From Sphaerisporangium album (GTDB taxonomy: Bacteria; Actinomycetota; Actinomycetes; Streptosporangiales; Streptosporangiaceae), in contig NZ_QOIL01000014.1 of NCBI RefSeq assembly GCF_003323745.1, positions 1 to 64,000 on the forward strand: a DNA stretch of 64,000 bases, written 5' to 3'. Below, in pieces: positions 40,786 to 49,687 of the stretch. Position numbers and translations under genes: made by a program. The notes beneath the pieces are model-generated. The model was not told the origin of the DNA. It did no database searches and saw only the letters and a program-made list of their open reading frames with translations. Position 1 is the first letter of the stretch. Every line of letters starts with the position of its first letter.

Positions 40786-42833
40786 GCGCACGGCTCCGCC
40801 TCGCCCTGGCCGGCGTGGGCGCCGCGCTGGCCGGCCTGGTCGTCGCCATGGTCGCGGGCGGCGCGGCCACCCCCCGGATCATCCCGGGCCTCCCCGACGA
40901 GGGGACGCTCACCCGCTGGGCGCTGCCCCTGTCCAAGCTGACCATGGACGTCACCGGCGTGCTCACCGTCGGCCTGCTGCTCATGGCGACCGTCTTCCTG
41001 CCGAACGACAAGGGCCTGCTCGGCAAACCCGCCCAGGGCTACGTCAGGGCCGCGGCGTGGACGGCGCTCGTCTGGGCGCTGGCCGCCGCGTCGTCCCTGG
41101 TCTTCAGCCTGTCGGAGACGCTCGGCACACCCGTCACCGAGGTGCTCGGCGGCAACGAGCTGACCAGCTACGCCAGCCAGGTGCCGCAGGGCATCGCGCT
41201 CACGCTGGTGGTGCTGTTCGGCACCGCCATCGCGCTGTTCTCGCGCGGCGCGATCACCGCGGGCGCCTCCGGAGGTCTGCTGGTCCTGGCGCTCGCCACG
41301 CTGATGCCCCCCGCGCTGACCGGCCACTCCTCCTCCGCGCCCAACCACAGCCTGGCCACGACCGGCGTCGCGCTGCACCTGGTGGTGCTGTCGCTGTGGG
41401 TGGGCGGGCTCCTGCTGCTGGTCGCCCACGCCGTGCGCGGGCAGCCCCACCTCGACCTCGCCGCCCGGCGCTTCTCGCGCATGGCGCTGTGGTGCTTCGC
41501 CGGGACCGGCCTGTCGGGCGTGTTCAGCGCGCTGGCCCGCCTGAGCGCCGCCGGCGAGCTGTTCACCACCTCCTACGGCCTGATCATCGTCGCCAAGGGG
41601 GCCGCCTTCGCCGGTCTCGGGGCGCTCGGCTGGTGGCACCGCCGACGCACGCTGCCCGAGCTGACCGCGGGCCGGCCCGGGGCGTTCACCCGGCTCGCCG
41701 GGGTCGAGGGCCTGATCATGCTGGTGGCGGTCGGCCTCGCCGTCGCCCTCTCGCGCACCGCCCCGCCGCCGCTGGACCTCCCCGTCGACCGCGCCTTCGA
41801 GCTGCTCGGCTACCTGATCCCGCCGCCGGTCTCGCTCGCCAACCTGGCCACCCTGTGGTGGTTCGACCTGTTCTTCGCGGTGGTCGCCGCGGCGCTGGCC
41901 GGCCTGTACGGCGCGGGCGTCGTACGGCTGGCCCGCCGCGGCGACCGCTGGCCGATCGGACGCACGATCAGCTGGGGCGTGGGCGTGCTGCTGCTGGTAC
42001 TCGCCACGCAGAGCGGCGTCGCCCGCTACGCGCCGGTGCTGTTCAGCGTGCACATGGCCGAGCACATGGTCCTCTCGATGCTCGTGCCGATCTTCCTGGT
42101 GCTCGGCGCGCCGGTGACGCTGGCCCTGCGCGCGCTCAAGCCCGCCGCGCGGCGCGGCGACCGCGGCCCGCGCGAGTGGATCACTGTGATCCTGCACAGC
42201 CGCGTCACCAAGGTCGTCACGCACCCCGCCGTCGCGACGGCCCTGTTCGTGACGTCCACCTACGCGCTGTACTTCACGCCGCTGTTCGCCTCGGCGATGG
42301 AGGAGCACCTCGGCCACATCGCGATGACCCTGCACTTCCTGCTCAGCGGAAGCCTGTTCTTCTGGGTGGTCATCGGGGTGGACCCGGCGCCGACCCGGCT
42401 GCCGCACATCGCGCGGCTGCTGCTGCTGTTCGTCACCATGCCGTTCCACGCGTTCTTCGGCATCGCGCTCATGAACATGGGCACGGTGATCGCCGCCGAC
42501 TGGTACGACCAGCTCGGCCGCACGTGGGGCGCTAGCGGGCTGTCCGACCAGAGCACCGGCGGCGGCATCGCCTGGGCCTTCGGCGAGATCCCCACGCTGA
42601 TCGTCCTGATCGCGATCGCCTTCCAGTGGTACCGCGCCGACGACCGCTCGGCCCGGCGCGCCGACCGCCGCGCCGACGCGCGCGCGGCGAAGGTCGGCGG
42701 CAGCGGCGACGTCGAGCTCGACGCCTACAACGACTACCTGGCCAGGCTCAGCAAGATGGACGGCGCCGGCGGGCCGGAGAAGGCCGGGAGGGCCGGGAAG
42801 GCCGACAAGATGGACAAGAGCCGCCGGGATTAA
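40782..42833 (+). CDS. CopD / CtaG (caa3 assembly) fusion membrane protein
   Basis: A 683-residue polytopic protein. The first ~330 residues form a CopD-type domain (LHLVVLSLWVGGLLLLVAHAV). The second half is a CtaG-like cytochrome c oxidase assembly domain (FSVHMAEHMVLSMLVPIFLV; FFWVVIGVDPAPTRLPHIAR; MPFHAFFGIALM), with membrane histidines and methionines suited to copper. It probably moves copper into the cytoplasm or to cytochrome oxidase. The C-terminus is a charged Lys/Arg/Asp-rich tail. The GTG start overlaps the CopC stop. Confidence 0.9.
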   Translation: MSARLRLALAGVGAALAGLVVAMVAGGAATPRIIPGLPDEGTLTRWALPLSKLTMDVTGVLTVGLLLMATVFLPNDKGLLGKPAQGYVRAAAWTALVWALAAASSLVFSLSETLGTPVTEVLGGNELTSYASQVPQGIALTLVVLFGTAIALFSRGAITAGASGGLLVLALATLMPPALTGHSSSAPNHSLATTGVALHLVVLSLWVGGLLLLVAHAVRGQPHLDLAARRFSRMALWCFAGTGLSGVFSALARLSAAGELFTTSYGLIIVAKGAAFAGLGALGWWHRRRTLPELTAGRPGAFTRLAGVEGLIMLVAVGLAVALSRTAPPPLDLPVDRAFELLGYLIPPPVSLANLATLWWFDLFFAVVAAALAGLYGAGVVRLARRGDRWPIGRTISWGVGVLLLVLATQSGVARYAPVLFSVHMAEHMVLSMLVPIFLVLGAPVTLALRALKPAARRGDRGPREWITVILHSRVTKVVTHPAVATALFVTSTYALYFTPLFASAMEEHLGHIAMTLHFLLSGSLFFWVVIGVDPAPTRLPHIARLLLLFVTMPFHAFFGIALMNMGTVIAADWYDQLGRTWGASGLSDQSTGGGIAWAFGEIPTLIVLIAIAFQWYRADDRSARRADRRADARAAKVGGSGDVELDAYNDYLARLSKMDGAGGPEKAGRAGKADKMDKSRRD

Positions 42834-42945
42834 CGCCTGTCCGGATTAGGTTCCGGGCCAGGTTCGCAGAGAAGAGGTCAAGCCTCCGATCACCGAAGCG
42901 CGTCATGCCCTACCTGCGGGTAGCGTGGCAGCCAGGGTATCGGGC

Positions 42946-43001
42946 ATAGAGACAGTGAGTGGGCTTGCCGGACACCTCGCCCGGGGTCGTCCTGTCTCTA
43001 T
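42946..43001. promoter_or_regulatory. Long-loop inverted repeat after the copper operon
   Basis: ATAGAGACAG (42946-42955) and CTGTCTCTAT (42992-43001) are perfect 10-bp inverted arms around 36 nt. It lies ~110 bp after the CopD-CtaG stop and ~110 bp before the next gene. It may be a terminator, an attenuator or a protein-binding site. Confidence 0.45.
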
Positions 43002-43113
43002 CTCACTCAGGTACAACCGCTCTCCAAGTACGCGTCGGTAGCGTCGCCCGTAAAGGCAGCGCGGTGGGGACCGTGATCACGTCGCCGGAGCGGTGCGCCA
43101 GGAGGGTGGGATT

Positions 43114-43509
43114 TTGTACGAAGAGTTGCGCATGCGCGGAAAGCGAAGTCTGGCGCGGGCGATCGAGGACTATCTGACGGAATGGTCAGAACGCACCGGC
43201 ATCACCGTCGAGGTGTGGGCGATGCCCAAGGACCGCGTCACCGGCCCCGTCGCCGACGCCGTCTACGCCGTCGTGACCGAGGCGCTGACCAACGTGGAGC
43301 GGCACAGCGGCGCGCACACCGTCTCCATCGCCCTCACCGTGGGCCGGGGCGGGCTCAGGCTCACCGTCAGCGACAACGGCATCGGCTTCCCCCCGGGGCG
43401 CACCGGCCGCGGCATGGACATGATGAAGCTGCGCTTCAGTCAGGTGGGGGGCGTGCTGACGATCAACAGCGTCGTCGGCGAGGGCACGACCGTCAGCGGC
43501 CAGATCTGA
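43114..43509 (+). CDS. Stand-alone HATPase domain protein (histidine kinase-like)
   Basis: A ~131-residue protein consisting only of a GHKL ATPase domain of the NarX/LiaS type. The N-box is VVTEALTNVERHS, the G1 box is SDNGIGF, and a second glycine region GRTGRGMDMMKLR follows. It lacks a sensor, membrane segments and a phospho-His helix. TTG 43114 behind AGGAGG is preferred; GTG 43093 is in frame. No response regulator adjoins it. It could supply ATPase function to a split kinase or act as an anti-sigma-like kinase. Confidence 0.7.
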   Translation: MYEELRMRGKRSLARAIEDYLTEWSERTGITVEVWAMPKDRVTGPVADAVYAVVTEALTNVERHSGAHTVSIALTVGRGGLRLTVSDNGIGFPPGRTGRGMDMMKLRFSQVGGVLTINSVVGEGTTVSGQI

Positions 43510-43557
43510 GCCCGGACACCGCCGGAGCCCCACGAGGTGAAGCCCCGGCGGAGACCG

Positions 43558-46407
43558 TCACGGCTCCGGGCAGCCGGGGTTCGGCGCCTGCTTGGCGTAC
43601 AGCTTGCCGCACTGGCGCACCACCACCTGGCGGCCGTCCGGGTCGATGGCCACCAGCAGGATCGGGCGGTCCTTGGCGTGCCGGCCGTCCGCGGCGCCGT
43701 GCAGCTTGACCAGCCCGCTGTCCCCGTCGATCTCCTGGAGGTTCTCCAGCGCGAGCAGCACGCCGCCCCGGTCGACCACCCCCGGCCCGCCGTCCTCGGG
43801 GGCGGGGGCGCCCTGCCCGGAGAACGCCTCCTGGGCGGCCCGCATCAGCGCCACCGCCGCGTCCTGCGCCTGCACGGCGTACTCGGGCGAGGGAAGCCGC
43901 GTCCGCTCCAGCTTCGCCATGCCGAGCTCGCGGACCAGGCCGTCGAGCCTCTTGTAGAAGTCCGTCCCGTAGTTCGGGGGGAAGATGTTCCGCTCGTCCT
44001 TCTTGGTGCTCGGCGGCGCCAGCGCGACGTACATGACCCGCACGCGGTCGTTGCCGCCGAGCTCGGGGGCGTGGTCGTTGACGTACTGCGTGACGTCGTC
44101 GTTGGCCATGACCGTGAGCTGGTGGCACTGCGATTTGGCGAGCGCGTCGACGAAGGCCCCGAACTGCGCCGTCCGGCCCGCGTAGTACACCAGATCCGGC
44201 TGGTCCCTGCCCCGGCACACCTCGGTGATCCCCTTCTCCAGGTCGGCGGCCCTGGAGTACCGGATCGGCGTTGCTCCCTTCCCGAACGCGGCGATGAACT
44301 TGTCGCCGAGGTCCTCGCCGAGCAGGTCGCTGGGCGTGGCGTCGATGAAGACCTTCGCCGTCCTGGCCGGGGGCGCCTTCCGCTCCGGCACCCCCGCGCG
44401 GGCCCACCCGGCCGCCACGGCGGTGAGCCGGGTGTTGGGCGGGGCGAGCGGGAAGAACGACGGGATGTGCCTGCCGTCCGCCTCCCGCATGCCCAGGTCG
44501 TCGAAGGTGGACGTGGTGCTGATCACGGGCAGCGCCTTCCTGCCCAGCTCCTGGATCGCCGCGCGCACCTGCTTCCTGCTCTCGCCGAGCCCGATCACGC
44601 CGATGATCGTGGGGTCGTCGCGCACCCGGCGCAGGATCTCCCGGGCGACGTCCTCGGCGTACACGAAGTCGGCGCCGCCGTTCGCCGGCAGCACCCGCAT
44701 CTGGAGCAGGCTGCCGTCGGCGTTGTTCTCGATCAGCCGCCCCTGCGCCAGCGCGATGCCGGCCAGCTCGCCGTTGATGTCGGTCAGCGGGTCGTAGGCC
44801 CCGGCCTGCGAATGCCCCGAAGTGGTCAGCTTGCCGAAGTAGACCACGGAGGCGTACGGGTGGCCGGAGGCCAGGATGGCGCGGTTCTGCCGGTCGATGA
44901 GCCCGAGCACGGGGGCGAGGTGCGGGGCGAAGACGAACCCGTCCTCGCTGACCCCGACGCACTCGCCCGAGGGCACGCGCCAGATGCCGGGGCCGCAGGT
45001 GGCGGTCGCGGTCGCGAGCACCCGCACCAGCGACACCGCCACCAGCGCCGCCACCACGAGCCACGGGATCGCCGGATGCGCGAGCAGGGGCCTCGGCCGT
45101 CCCTCCGGCGGAACCGAGTTGGCCTTGGCCATGGCCTGCTCGTCCTCCGCCTCCAGTTCGATGCGCAGGACGCGGTGCGAGCCGAGGGCGCGGTCGCGGG
45201 CCAGCTCGGCCTCCCACTGGGCCCACAGCTCCTCGGCGCGGTCGGGCCGTCCGGCCAGGACGCTCACGCGACGGGCGGGGACCGCGCGCGGCGCCCCCGC
45301 CACGTCGCCGGGGCCGGTGACGACGACGAGCAGCGGGTCGGCCAGGCGCGTGGCCGCGCGCACCTCCTCGACGCGCGCCACCAGGCGGTCGTCGTCGCCG
45401 TTCACCAGCAACACCGGGTAGGACGTGCGCGCCCAGGCGACCCGCCGCCAGACCTTCCAGAGCCGCCGCTCGTAGCCCTGGCGCAGGTCTTCCAGGAACG
45501 CGTTCACCAGCAGGCGCTCGATCTCGTCGTTCGCCTGGGCGGCCTCCCTCTGCCGGCGCGGGTCGGCCGAGGCGGCGTCGTCGCGGGCGGACAGCAGGCG
45601 CACGGCGAAGCCGGTCAGGTCGCGCGGCTGGTTGCGCCGGTTGTCGGGCATCAGGTACGGCTGCCGCAGGAACCACATGTACCGGCGGCGACCGGCCCAG
45701 TTGCGCGACAGCAGCAGCACGTGGAAGGAGCCGATGACCGGGCCGGCGAGGATCGCGCACAACCCGAACAGGGTGGTGAGCTGGTCGGCCCACCCGGCGC
45801 TGAGGATGGCCGTGGCGGCGGCCCACGCGGGCAGCGGGCCCTCGGCGTAGGCGCGGACGTTCTTCCAGAAGCCCCTGCGCTCCTGCTCGGTGCCCGTGCC
45901 GATCTGCCGGCGCCGCTGGTTCATCGCGCGCCTGACGCCGTCGCGCAGCTCGTGGCCCTCCTCGGTGACGTGCAGGCCGAGCAGCCACTGCACCTGCGCG
46001 AACAGCGGGAAGCGCAGGTGCGCCTCCCCGGGTGAGGCGTGCTCGGCCAGGTTCTTCGCCGCCTCGGACAGGCGTGCCGCCCGCGTCGCGTACGGGGGCG
46101 CAGGCTCGGCCGGGCCCTCGGCCTCCTGGGGCGGGGTGAGGACGGCACAGGGCGTGCCGGCGCACCGTTCTTCGAGGGCGTCGGCCATCGCCGACGTCGC
46201 CTCCCACGGCCCGGTCACCCACAGAACGGGCAGGGGGATGTCGCCGCTGCGCCGGGTCGGGCGCACCCGGACGCGGTCGAAGACGCGCAGGAGTTCCTGC
46301 AGGCCCTCGCGCCGCGACTGGGACGTGTGAACGGGATCCGCCTGCGCCGGGCCGGCGGTCACGGGGGAGCGCGGCCCTTCCGGGACGGAAAGGGGGGCTG
46401 AGGTCAC
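43558..46407 (-). CDS. Large membrane protein: cytoplasmic domain plus type I periplasmic-binding-like ectodomain
   Basis: A 949-residue protein. The first ~470 residues appear cytoplasmic and contain a possible short membrane pair near residues 195-225 (PAWAAATAILSAGWAD; FGLCAILAGPVIGSF). The segment PLPVLWVTGPWEAT near residue 58 lacks a clear Walker A. A membrane helix (AIPWLVVAALVAVSLVRVL) near residue 475 leads to a ~450-residue outer domain that resembles branched-chain amino acid/ANF-receptor binding proteins (GVIGLGESRKQV, ALPVISTTSTFDD, DLVYYAGRTAQFGAFVDAL). No permease genes adjoin it, so it is likely a sensor, not a transporter part. ATG 46407 is used; a rival long frame on this strand is a shadow. 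Confidence 0.75.
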   Translation of the reverse strand: MTSAPLSVPEGPRSPVTAGPAQADPVHTSQSRREGLQELLRVFDRVRVRPTRRSGDIPLPVLWVTGPWEATSAMADALEERCAGTPCAVLTPPQEAEGPAEPAPPYATRAARLSEAAKNLAEHASPGEAHLRFPLFAQVQWLLGLHVTEEGHELRDGVRRAMNQRRRQIGTGTEQERRGFWKNVRAYAEGPLPAWAAATAILSAGWADQLTTLFGLCAILAGPVIGSFHVLLLSRNWAGRRRYMWFLRQPYLMPDNRRNQPRDLTGFAVRLLSARDDAASADPRRQREAAQANDEIERLLVNAFLEDLRQGYERRLWKVWRRVAWARTSYPVLLVNGDDDRLVARVEEVRAATRLADPLLVVVTGPGDVAGAPRAVPARRVSVLAGRPDRAEELWAQWEAELARDRALGSHRVLRIELEAEDEQAMAKANSVPPEGRPRPLLAHPAIPWLVVAALVAVSLVRVLATATATCGPGIWRVPSGECVGVSEDGFVFAPHLAPVLGLIDRQNRAILASGHPYASVVYFGKLTTSGHSQAGAYDPLTDINGELAGIALAQGRLIENNADGSLLQMRVLPANGGADFVYAEDVAREILRRVRDDPTIIGVIGLGESRKQVRAAIQELGRKALPVISTTSTFDDLGMREADGRHIPSFFPLAPPNTRLTAVAAGWARAGVPERKAPPARTAKVFIDATPSDLLGEDLGDKFIAAFGKGATPIRYSRAADLEKGITEVCRGRDQPDLVYYAGRTAQFGAFVDALAKSQCHQLTVMANDDVTQYVNDHAPELGGNDRVRVMYVALAPPSTKKDERNIFPPNYGTDFYKRLDGLVRELGMAKLERTRLPSPEYAVQAQDAAVALMRAAQEAFSGQGAPAPEDGGPGVVDRGGVLLALENLQEIDGDSGLVKLHGAADGRHAKDRPILLVAIDPDGRQVVVRQCGKLYAKQAPNPGCPEP

Positions 46408-46590
46408 GGATCTCCTCGGTGGTCCCCTGAAAAGGCTTGGGATCGGCGGGAAGTCGGGAATGGAAAAGGGGCCGTGAACGGCTTCTTGCCCTCTCCAGCA
46501 TAAGTCGGGCGCACGTCCCGCGCGGGGCCGATCAGCGGATCATTCGCCGCCGGAGCGACCGGGAGAAACGGCCTCGTGTGAAGAAGATCG

Positions 46591-46621
46591 CGGCCGGATA
46601 CGCGCGTGGCTTATCCGGCCG
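46591..46621 (-). terminator. Stem-loop between GNAT and large membrane-protein genes
   Basis: CGGCCGGATA pairs perfectly with TATCCGGCCG around 11 nt. It lies ~80 bp after the GNAT stop on the minus strand, and the bases following on that strand (CGATCTTCTTC) are pyrimidine-rich, as in a factor-independent terminator. Confidence 0.5.
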
Positions 46622-46698
46622 GGGGAGGAGCGCTGAATCAGCGAAAATCCTGAAATCGCCAAAATCCGGGTTATTGTCGGCTGAAAAGGGCGGACGAC

Positions 46699-47205
46699 TC
46701 AAAGGTCCCGGCGCATGCACACCCGCGGCCACCGGTCGAGCCCCAGCGCGGCCTCACGGCGGCGAAGCGCCCGCAGGCCCGGGGTCAGCTCGGCGTCGTC
46801 CAGGGACCAGAAACCGCAGCGCTCGTAGTAGGGGGCGTTCCACGGGACGCGGGCGAAGGTGATCAGCGTGAGCGCGGGCAGGCCCTCGTCCTTGGCGTGG
46901 GCGGCGGCGTGGTCGATGAGCGCCCGCCCGAGGCCGTGGCGCGCCGCGGCCGGGTGCACCGAGACCTGCTCCAGGTGCAGGTTGCCGTCGACCGTCTCCG
47001 CGATGAGGTAGGCCACCGGACGGCCGGTGTCGTCGGCCGTCACCCACGCCCGCCCGGCCCGCTGGTATCCGGCGAGCACGTCCAGGGACGGCGGCTCGTC
47101 GTCGGCCACCGACGGCATGCCGATCTCGCGGAAGAGCCGCCCGGCGGCGCGTTCGATGTCCTGCAGGAGGGGAAGCTCGTCCAGGGCGGCCATGCGAATG
47201 CTCAT
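46699..47205 (-). CDS. GNAT family N-acetyltransferase
   Basis: A 168-residue acetyltransferase. The acetyl-CoA loop follows LEQVSVHPAAARHGLGRALI (beta-4 and the R/Q-x-x-G-x-G/A motif as ARHGLGRA), and the C-terminal NAPYYERCGF is typical of the family. Substrate unknown. ATG 47205 is chosen because the fold begins at once; there is no good ribosome site, so the message may be leaderless. Divergent from the LuxR regulator gene by ~450 bp. Confidence 0.85.
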   Translation of the reverse strand: MSIRMAALDELPLLQDIERAAGRLFREIGMPSVADDEPPSLDVLAGYQRAGRAWVTADDTGRPVAYLIAETVDGNLHLEQVSVHPAAARHGLGRALIDHAAAHAKDEGLPALTLITFARVPWNAPYYERCGFWSLDDAELTPGLRALRRREAALGLDRWPRVCMRRDL

Positions 47206-47346
47206 CGGATCATTGTGGCGGGCGCGGCGGCGCCTGAACAGCCGCCCGCCCCCGGGCACGCCGTCCGCCCGGGGGCGGGGACGCGGCCCGTGCGGGGGCG
47301 TTCACCTCCCGGCCACCCCCGCGTGCGGCGGCGCGCGGTGTCCTTC

Positions 47347-47376
47347 GGATGCCGAAGTCATAAACACCCGGCATCC
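47347..47376. promoter_or_regulatory. Inverted repeat upstream of LuxR-type gene
   Basis: GGATGCCG (47347-47354) and CGGCATCC (47369-47376) are perfect 8-bp arms around 14 bp. The stretch 47206-47658 contains no supported gene; it holds this site, a second palindrome at 47538-47547, and AT-richer promoter-like DNA. Confidence 0.45.
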
Positions 47377-47537
47377 TTGACTGACCCCATGAATTCCGAG
47401 TCAGCGCATGCGGAGCGTAGCGTTTCGAGCCCGGAGCGAAGTGTCGCGTTCTAAATGATGCCGGAACCGCATACGCCGAGGTCGTGGCTTCGCGGTGGGG
47501 CGGAGGCGTGCGTCTCGTGCGGCCGTGCCGGACATCA

Positions 47538-47547
47538 AAGATATCTT
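47538..47547. promoter_or_regulatory. AAGATATCTT palindrome upstream of LuxR-type gene
   Basis: A perfect 10-bp palindrome, unusually AT-rich for the neighbourhood, ~110 bp upstream of the LuxR-family start. It is a candidate operator for autoregulation. Confidence 0.35.
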
Positions 47548-47658
47548 GTGGCAACCAAATTCAGCGAAATGGTGACATGGCGCGTGCCAGTCAGGAAGGC
47601 TCTTCCCGGCGCCGGATCTTCGCCGGGTACCGGGGCTTTGCCGTCGCCGAGGTCAGTC

Positions 47659-48678
47659 ATGGGAGGACGAGTGTCCGTGCCTCGTTCGCGTTCCGGGTTC
47701 TCGCCGGAGGTCGCCGCGGCCCTGAGCCAGGCGGACCGCGGACTCCGCGCGCGCATGGGCGACCACTACGCCCTGTTCGACTACTGGCGCTTCGCCATGA
47801 CCACGATCTGTGCCGTGGACGCCTTCTACGTCGGCTTCTACCGCGAGGACCGGAAGATCGTCTACCCGTACACATTCGACGACTCCCTGCCGATCAAGCG
47901 GTACGTCCCGCCGGAGGTCTCCGGCTACGGCCCGAACGGGCAGGCCGCGTGGATCCTGCGGCACCGGCGCGCGTACACCTTCGCCGGCGACAACGGCAGG
48001 CTGCTGCACCACGGCATCGCGTTCGGCGACGAGAGGCGGGTGTCGGAGGACGCCATCACCGTTCCCATCTTCGAGCGGCGCGACGCCGGGCAGACGATCA
48101 TCGGGCTCGCCTCGGTGCAGTCGTACAAGCCCGAGGTCTACACCGCCGAGCACGTGCGCGCGTTCGAGTGGACGGCGAGGTCGGTGGCGACCGTGCTGGC
48201 GCGGGAGCGCGAGGACGCCCGCGTCCGGGAGGAGCTCGCCGCCCCCGGGTCCGGCTCGGAGACCGATCCGCCGACCCTCATGGAGGTGGTGCAGGACGTC
48301 TCCGCCATCCTCGCCGCCCTGCACACCGGCATCTGCGAGCTGGAGGAGGCCGTGTCGATGTCCGGCTCCCCGCTGCTCGGCCAGGTCAGGCGGCTCCGGC
48401 GGCAGTGCGAGCAGGGGCAGACCGAGACGATGGACATCATCGCCCGGCCCTCGCTGCACGCGGAGAACCTCCTCAACTCGCTGTCCTCCAAGGAGCGCGA
48501 GATCGCGTTCCTGATCGCCAGGGGCGGCATGACGAACAAGGAGATCGCCGCCCGGGTCTTCGTCACCGAATCGACGATCAAAGGCCATGTCTCGCGGATA
48601 TTGCGGAAACTCGGCGTCGAACAGCGGTCGGGCATCGCGGCGAAGCTCGGTCATTTCGTCGACGAGCTTCACCGATAA
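47659..48678 (+). CDS. GAF-LuxR transcriptional regulator
   Basis: A ~339-residue regulator. The N-terminal GAF-like sensor spans about residues 40-190 (FAMTTICAVDAFYVGFYREDR; GIAFGDERRVSEDAITVPIFE; IGLASVQSYKPEVYTAEHVRAF, quoted as short parts). A helical linker follows, and then a C-terminal LuxR HTH (SSKEREIAFLIARGGMTNKE; VTESTIKGHVSRILRKLGV). ATG 47659 has GAGG six bases upstream; GTG 47671 with GGAGG is also possible. The ligand is unknown. Two palindromes lie upstream. Confidence 0.85.
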   Translation: MGGRVSVPRSRSGFSPEVAAALSQADRGLRARMGDHYALFDYWRFAMTTICAVDAFYVGFYREDRKIVYPYTFDDSLPIKRYVPPEVSGYGPNGQAAWILRHRRAYTFAGDNGRLLHHGIAFGDERRVSEDAITVPIFERRDAGQTIIGLASVQSYKPEVYTAEHVRAFEWTARSVATVLAREREDARVREELAAPGSGSETDPPTLMEVVQDVSAILAALHTGICELEEAVSMSGSPLLGQVRRLRRQCEQGQTETMDIIARPSLHAENLLNSLSSKEREIAFLIARGGMTNKEIAARVFVTESTIKGHVSRILRKLGVEQRSGIAAKLGHFVDELHR

Positions 48679-48846
48679 GGGTTCTGGACGCCCCCCGCTC
48701 CGGCGCGCCACAGGCGTCCCGCGCGCGGGATTCCCGTCACTCGGCGTTCACGGTCGTTCACGCCGTGGGCATCGGCAGTACTAAGTACTAAGGGCGACCC
48801 GGGGAAAACACGCCGCGGATGAGGACGCCGACGATGATCGGTGGGG

Positions 48847-48859
48847 ATATGGTCCATAT
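48847..48859. promoter_or_regulatory. ATATGG-T-CCATAT palindrome
   Basis: A perfect 6-bp inverted repeat around one base, ~100 bp upstream of the next start codon. It is a candidate operator or -10 region of the unknown membrane-anchored protein gene. The rest of 48679-48957 has no supported gene. Confidence 0.35.
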
Positions 48860-48957
48860 GTCTAAAGGGAGGATTTGTCCGAGCCTGACGGTTTTCTCCG
48901 CACCCGGTCACGCGGTGTGCGGCGAACCGGGCGGCCCGGCGCAGGCAAGGAGCCGGC

Positions 48958-49491
48958 ATGGAGGGGTTGACCATCGCCATCCTCCTGATCACGCTCTTCT
49001 TCGGAGTCATCGTCTCCCGGCTGAACCGCCAGGGGCTCGCGGCGCGCGAGAGCGTCGCCGGAGTCTTCCCGCTGACCCCCGAACGAGCGATGCGGATCAC
49101 GATGGAGGCGGGTCTCACGTCACGGGAACGGCTGCTGGGGGTGGCCGTGCCCGTGCTCTGCACAGGAAAGGGGATGAAACTCGCGTTCGCCTGCCGGGCG
49201 GGCGTGATGAGCTTCGAGATCAGCCGGGTGGGGGAGCCGGCGGGCGCCCAGGTGCTCGCCTACGCGGAGAGCGTCGCGGTGATCCGGCTGCCGGAGATCG
49301 GCACTCTCGGCGCGCCCGCGACGAGCGCGCTGTACCTGAGGGGGACCCTGGCCAGGAACCCGGCCAAGCTGCTCCGCCGGCGCGAGCGAGTCTTCCGCGC
49401 GCTCGACCTGGCGGCCCGGCGGCAGGACCGGCCCGTGGACGGCGAGCGCGTGGGGAGACGCGCCCGTGCCCTGCGGGCCGGGCGTGCCTAG
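48958..49491 (+). CDS. Small membrane-anchored protein, unknown
   Basis: A 177-residue protein. One N-terminal membrane helix (LTIAILLITLFFGVIV) is followed by a hydrophilic domain, mixed alpha/beta in appearance, and a strongly basic C-terminus (RRRERVFRALDLAARR). I recognise no family. ATG 48958 has AAGGAG six bases upstream. It is monocistronic, upstream of a hairpin and a likely IS remnant. Confidence 0.65.
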   Translation: MEGLTIAILLITLFFGVIVSRLNRQGLAARESVAGVFPLTPERAMRITMEAGLTSRERLLGVAVPVLCTGKGMKLAFACRAGVMSFEISRVGEPAGAQVLAYAESVAVIRLPEIGTLGAPATSALYLRGTLARNPAKLLRRRERVFRALDLAARRQDRPVDGERVGRRARALRAGRA

Positions 49492-49543
49492 GCGTCCTTG
49501 GCCGGCGGGTCGATGCACGCCGCAGCGGATGCTCGATCAGTGA

Positions 49544-49640
49544 GAAGACCTCCGGATGTGGTGAAGGTGCCGCCTTCACCGAACCGGAGGTCTTCGTGTC
49601 CCGCGCCAACGTCAGGCTGACCGCTCCTGATCCCGGGACA
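49544..49640 (+). mobile_element. Strong hairpin plus possible IS481 5' remnant
   Basis: GAAGACCTCCGG (49544-49555) pairs with CCGGAGGTCTTC (49584-49595). Inside, GTGAAGG pairs with CCTTCAC, giving a long nested hairpin. Directly after it a GTG frame reads VSRANVRLTAPDPG, like the start of IS481-type transposases, and then degrades. So this may be the left-end leader of a decayed insertion sequence. It could also simply terminate the upstream gene. Confidence 0.4.
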
Positions 49641-49687
49641 CTGCTGGGCGATGTCCTCCACCCGCCGCCCTGGGGGTGCCGCCCGGG

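Noticed and set aside
42959-43177. 72-codon plus-strand frame before the HATPase gene
   Set aside because: No ribosome site, no domain, and it overlaps the inverted repeat and the better-supported HATPase start.
43537-46035. 832-codon plus-strand open frame
   Set aside because: Shadow of the large membrane protein gene; no recognisable motif, composition typical of antisense frames.
43493-46501. 1002-codon minus-strand open frame overlapping the 949-residue protein
   Set aside because: Arg/Pro/Gly-rich frame shift of the true gene; the 43558-46407 frame has membrane segments and binding-protein motifs.
46407-46501. ATP-binding (STAND/NTPase) call for the 949-residue protein
   Set aside because: The VTGPWEAT segment lacks the GK(S/T) of a Walker A motif, so an NTPase name is not supported.
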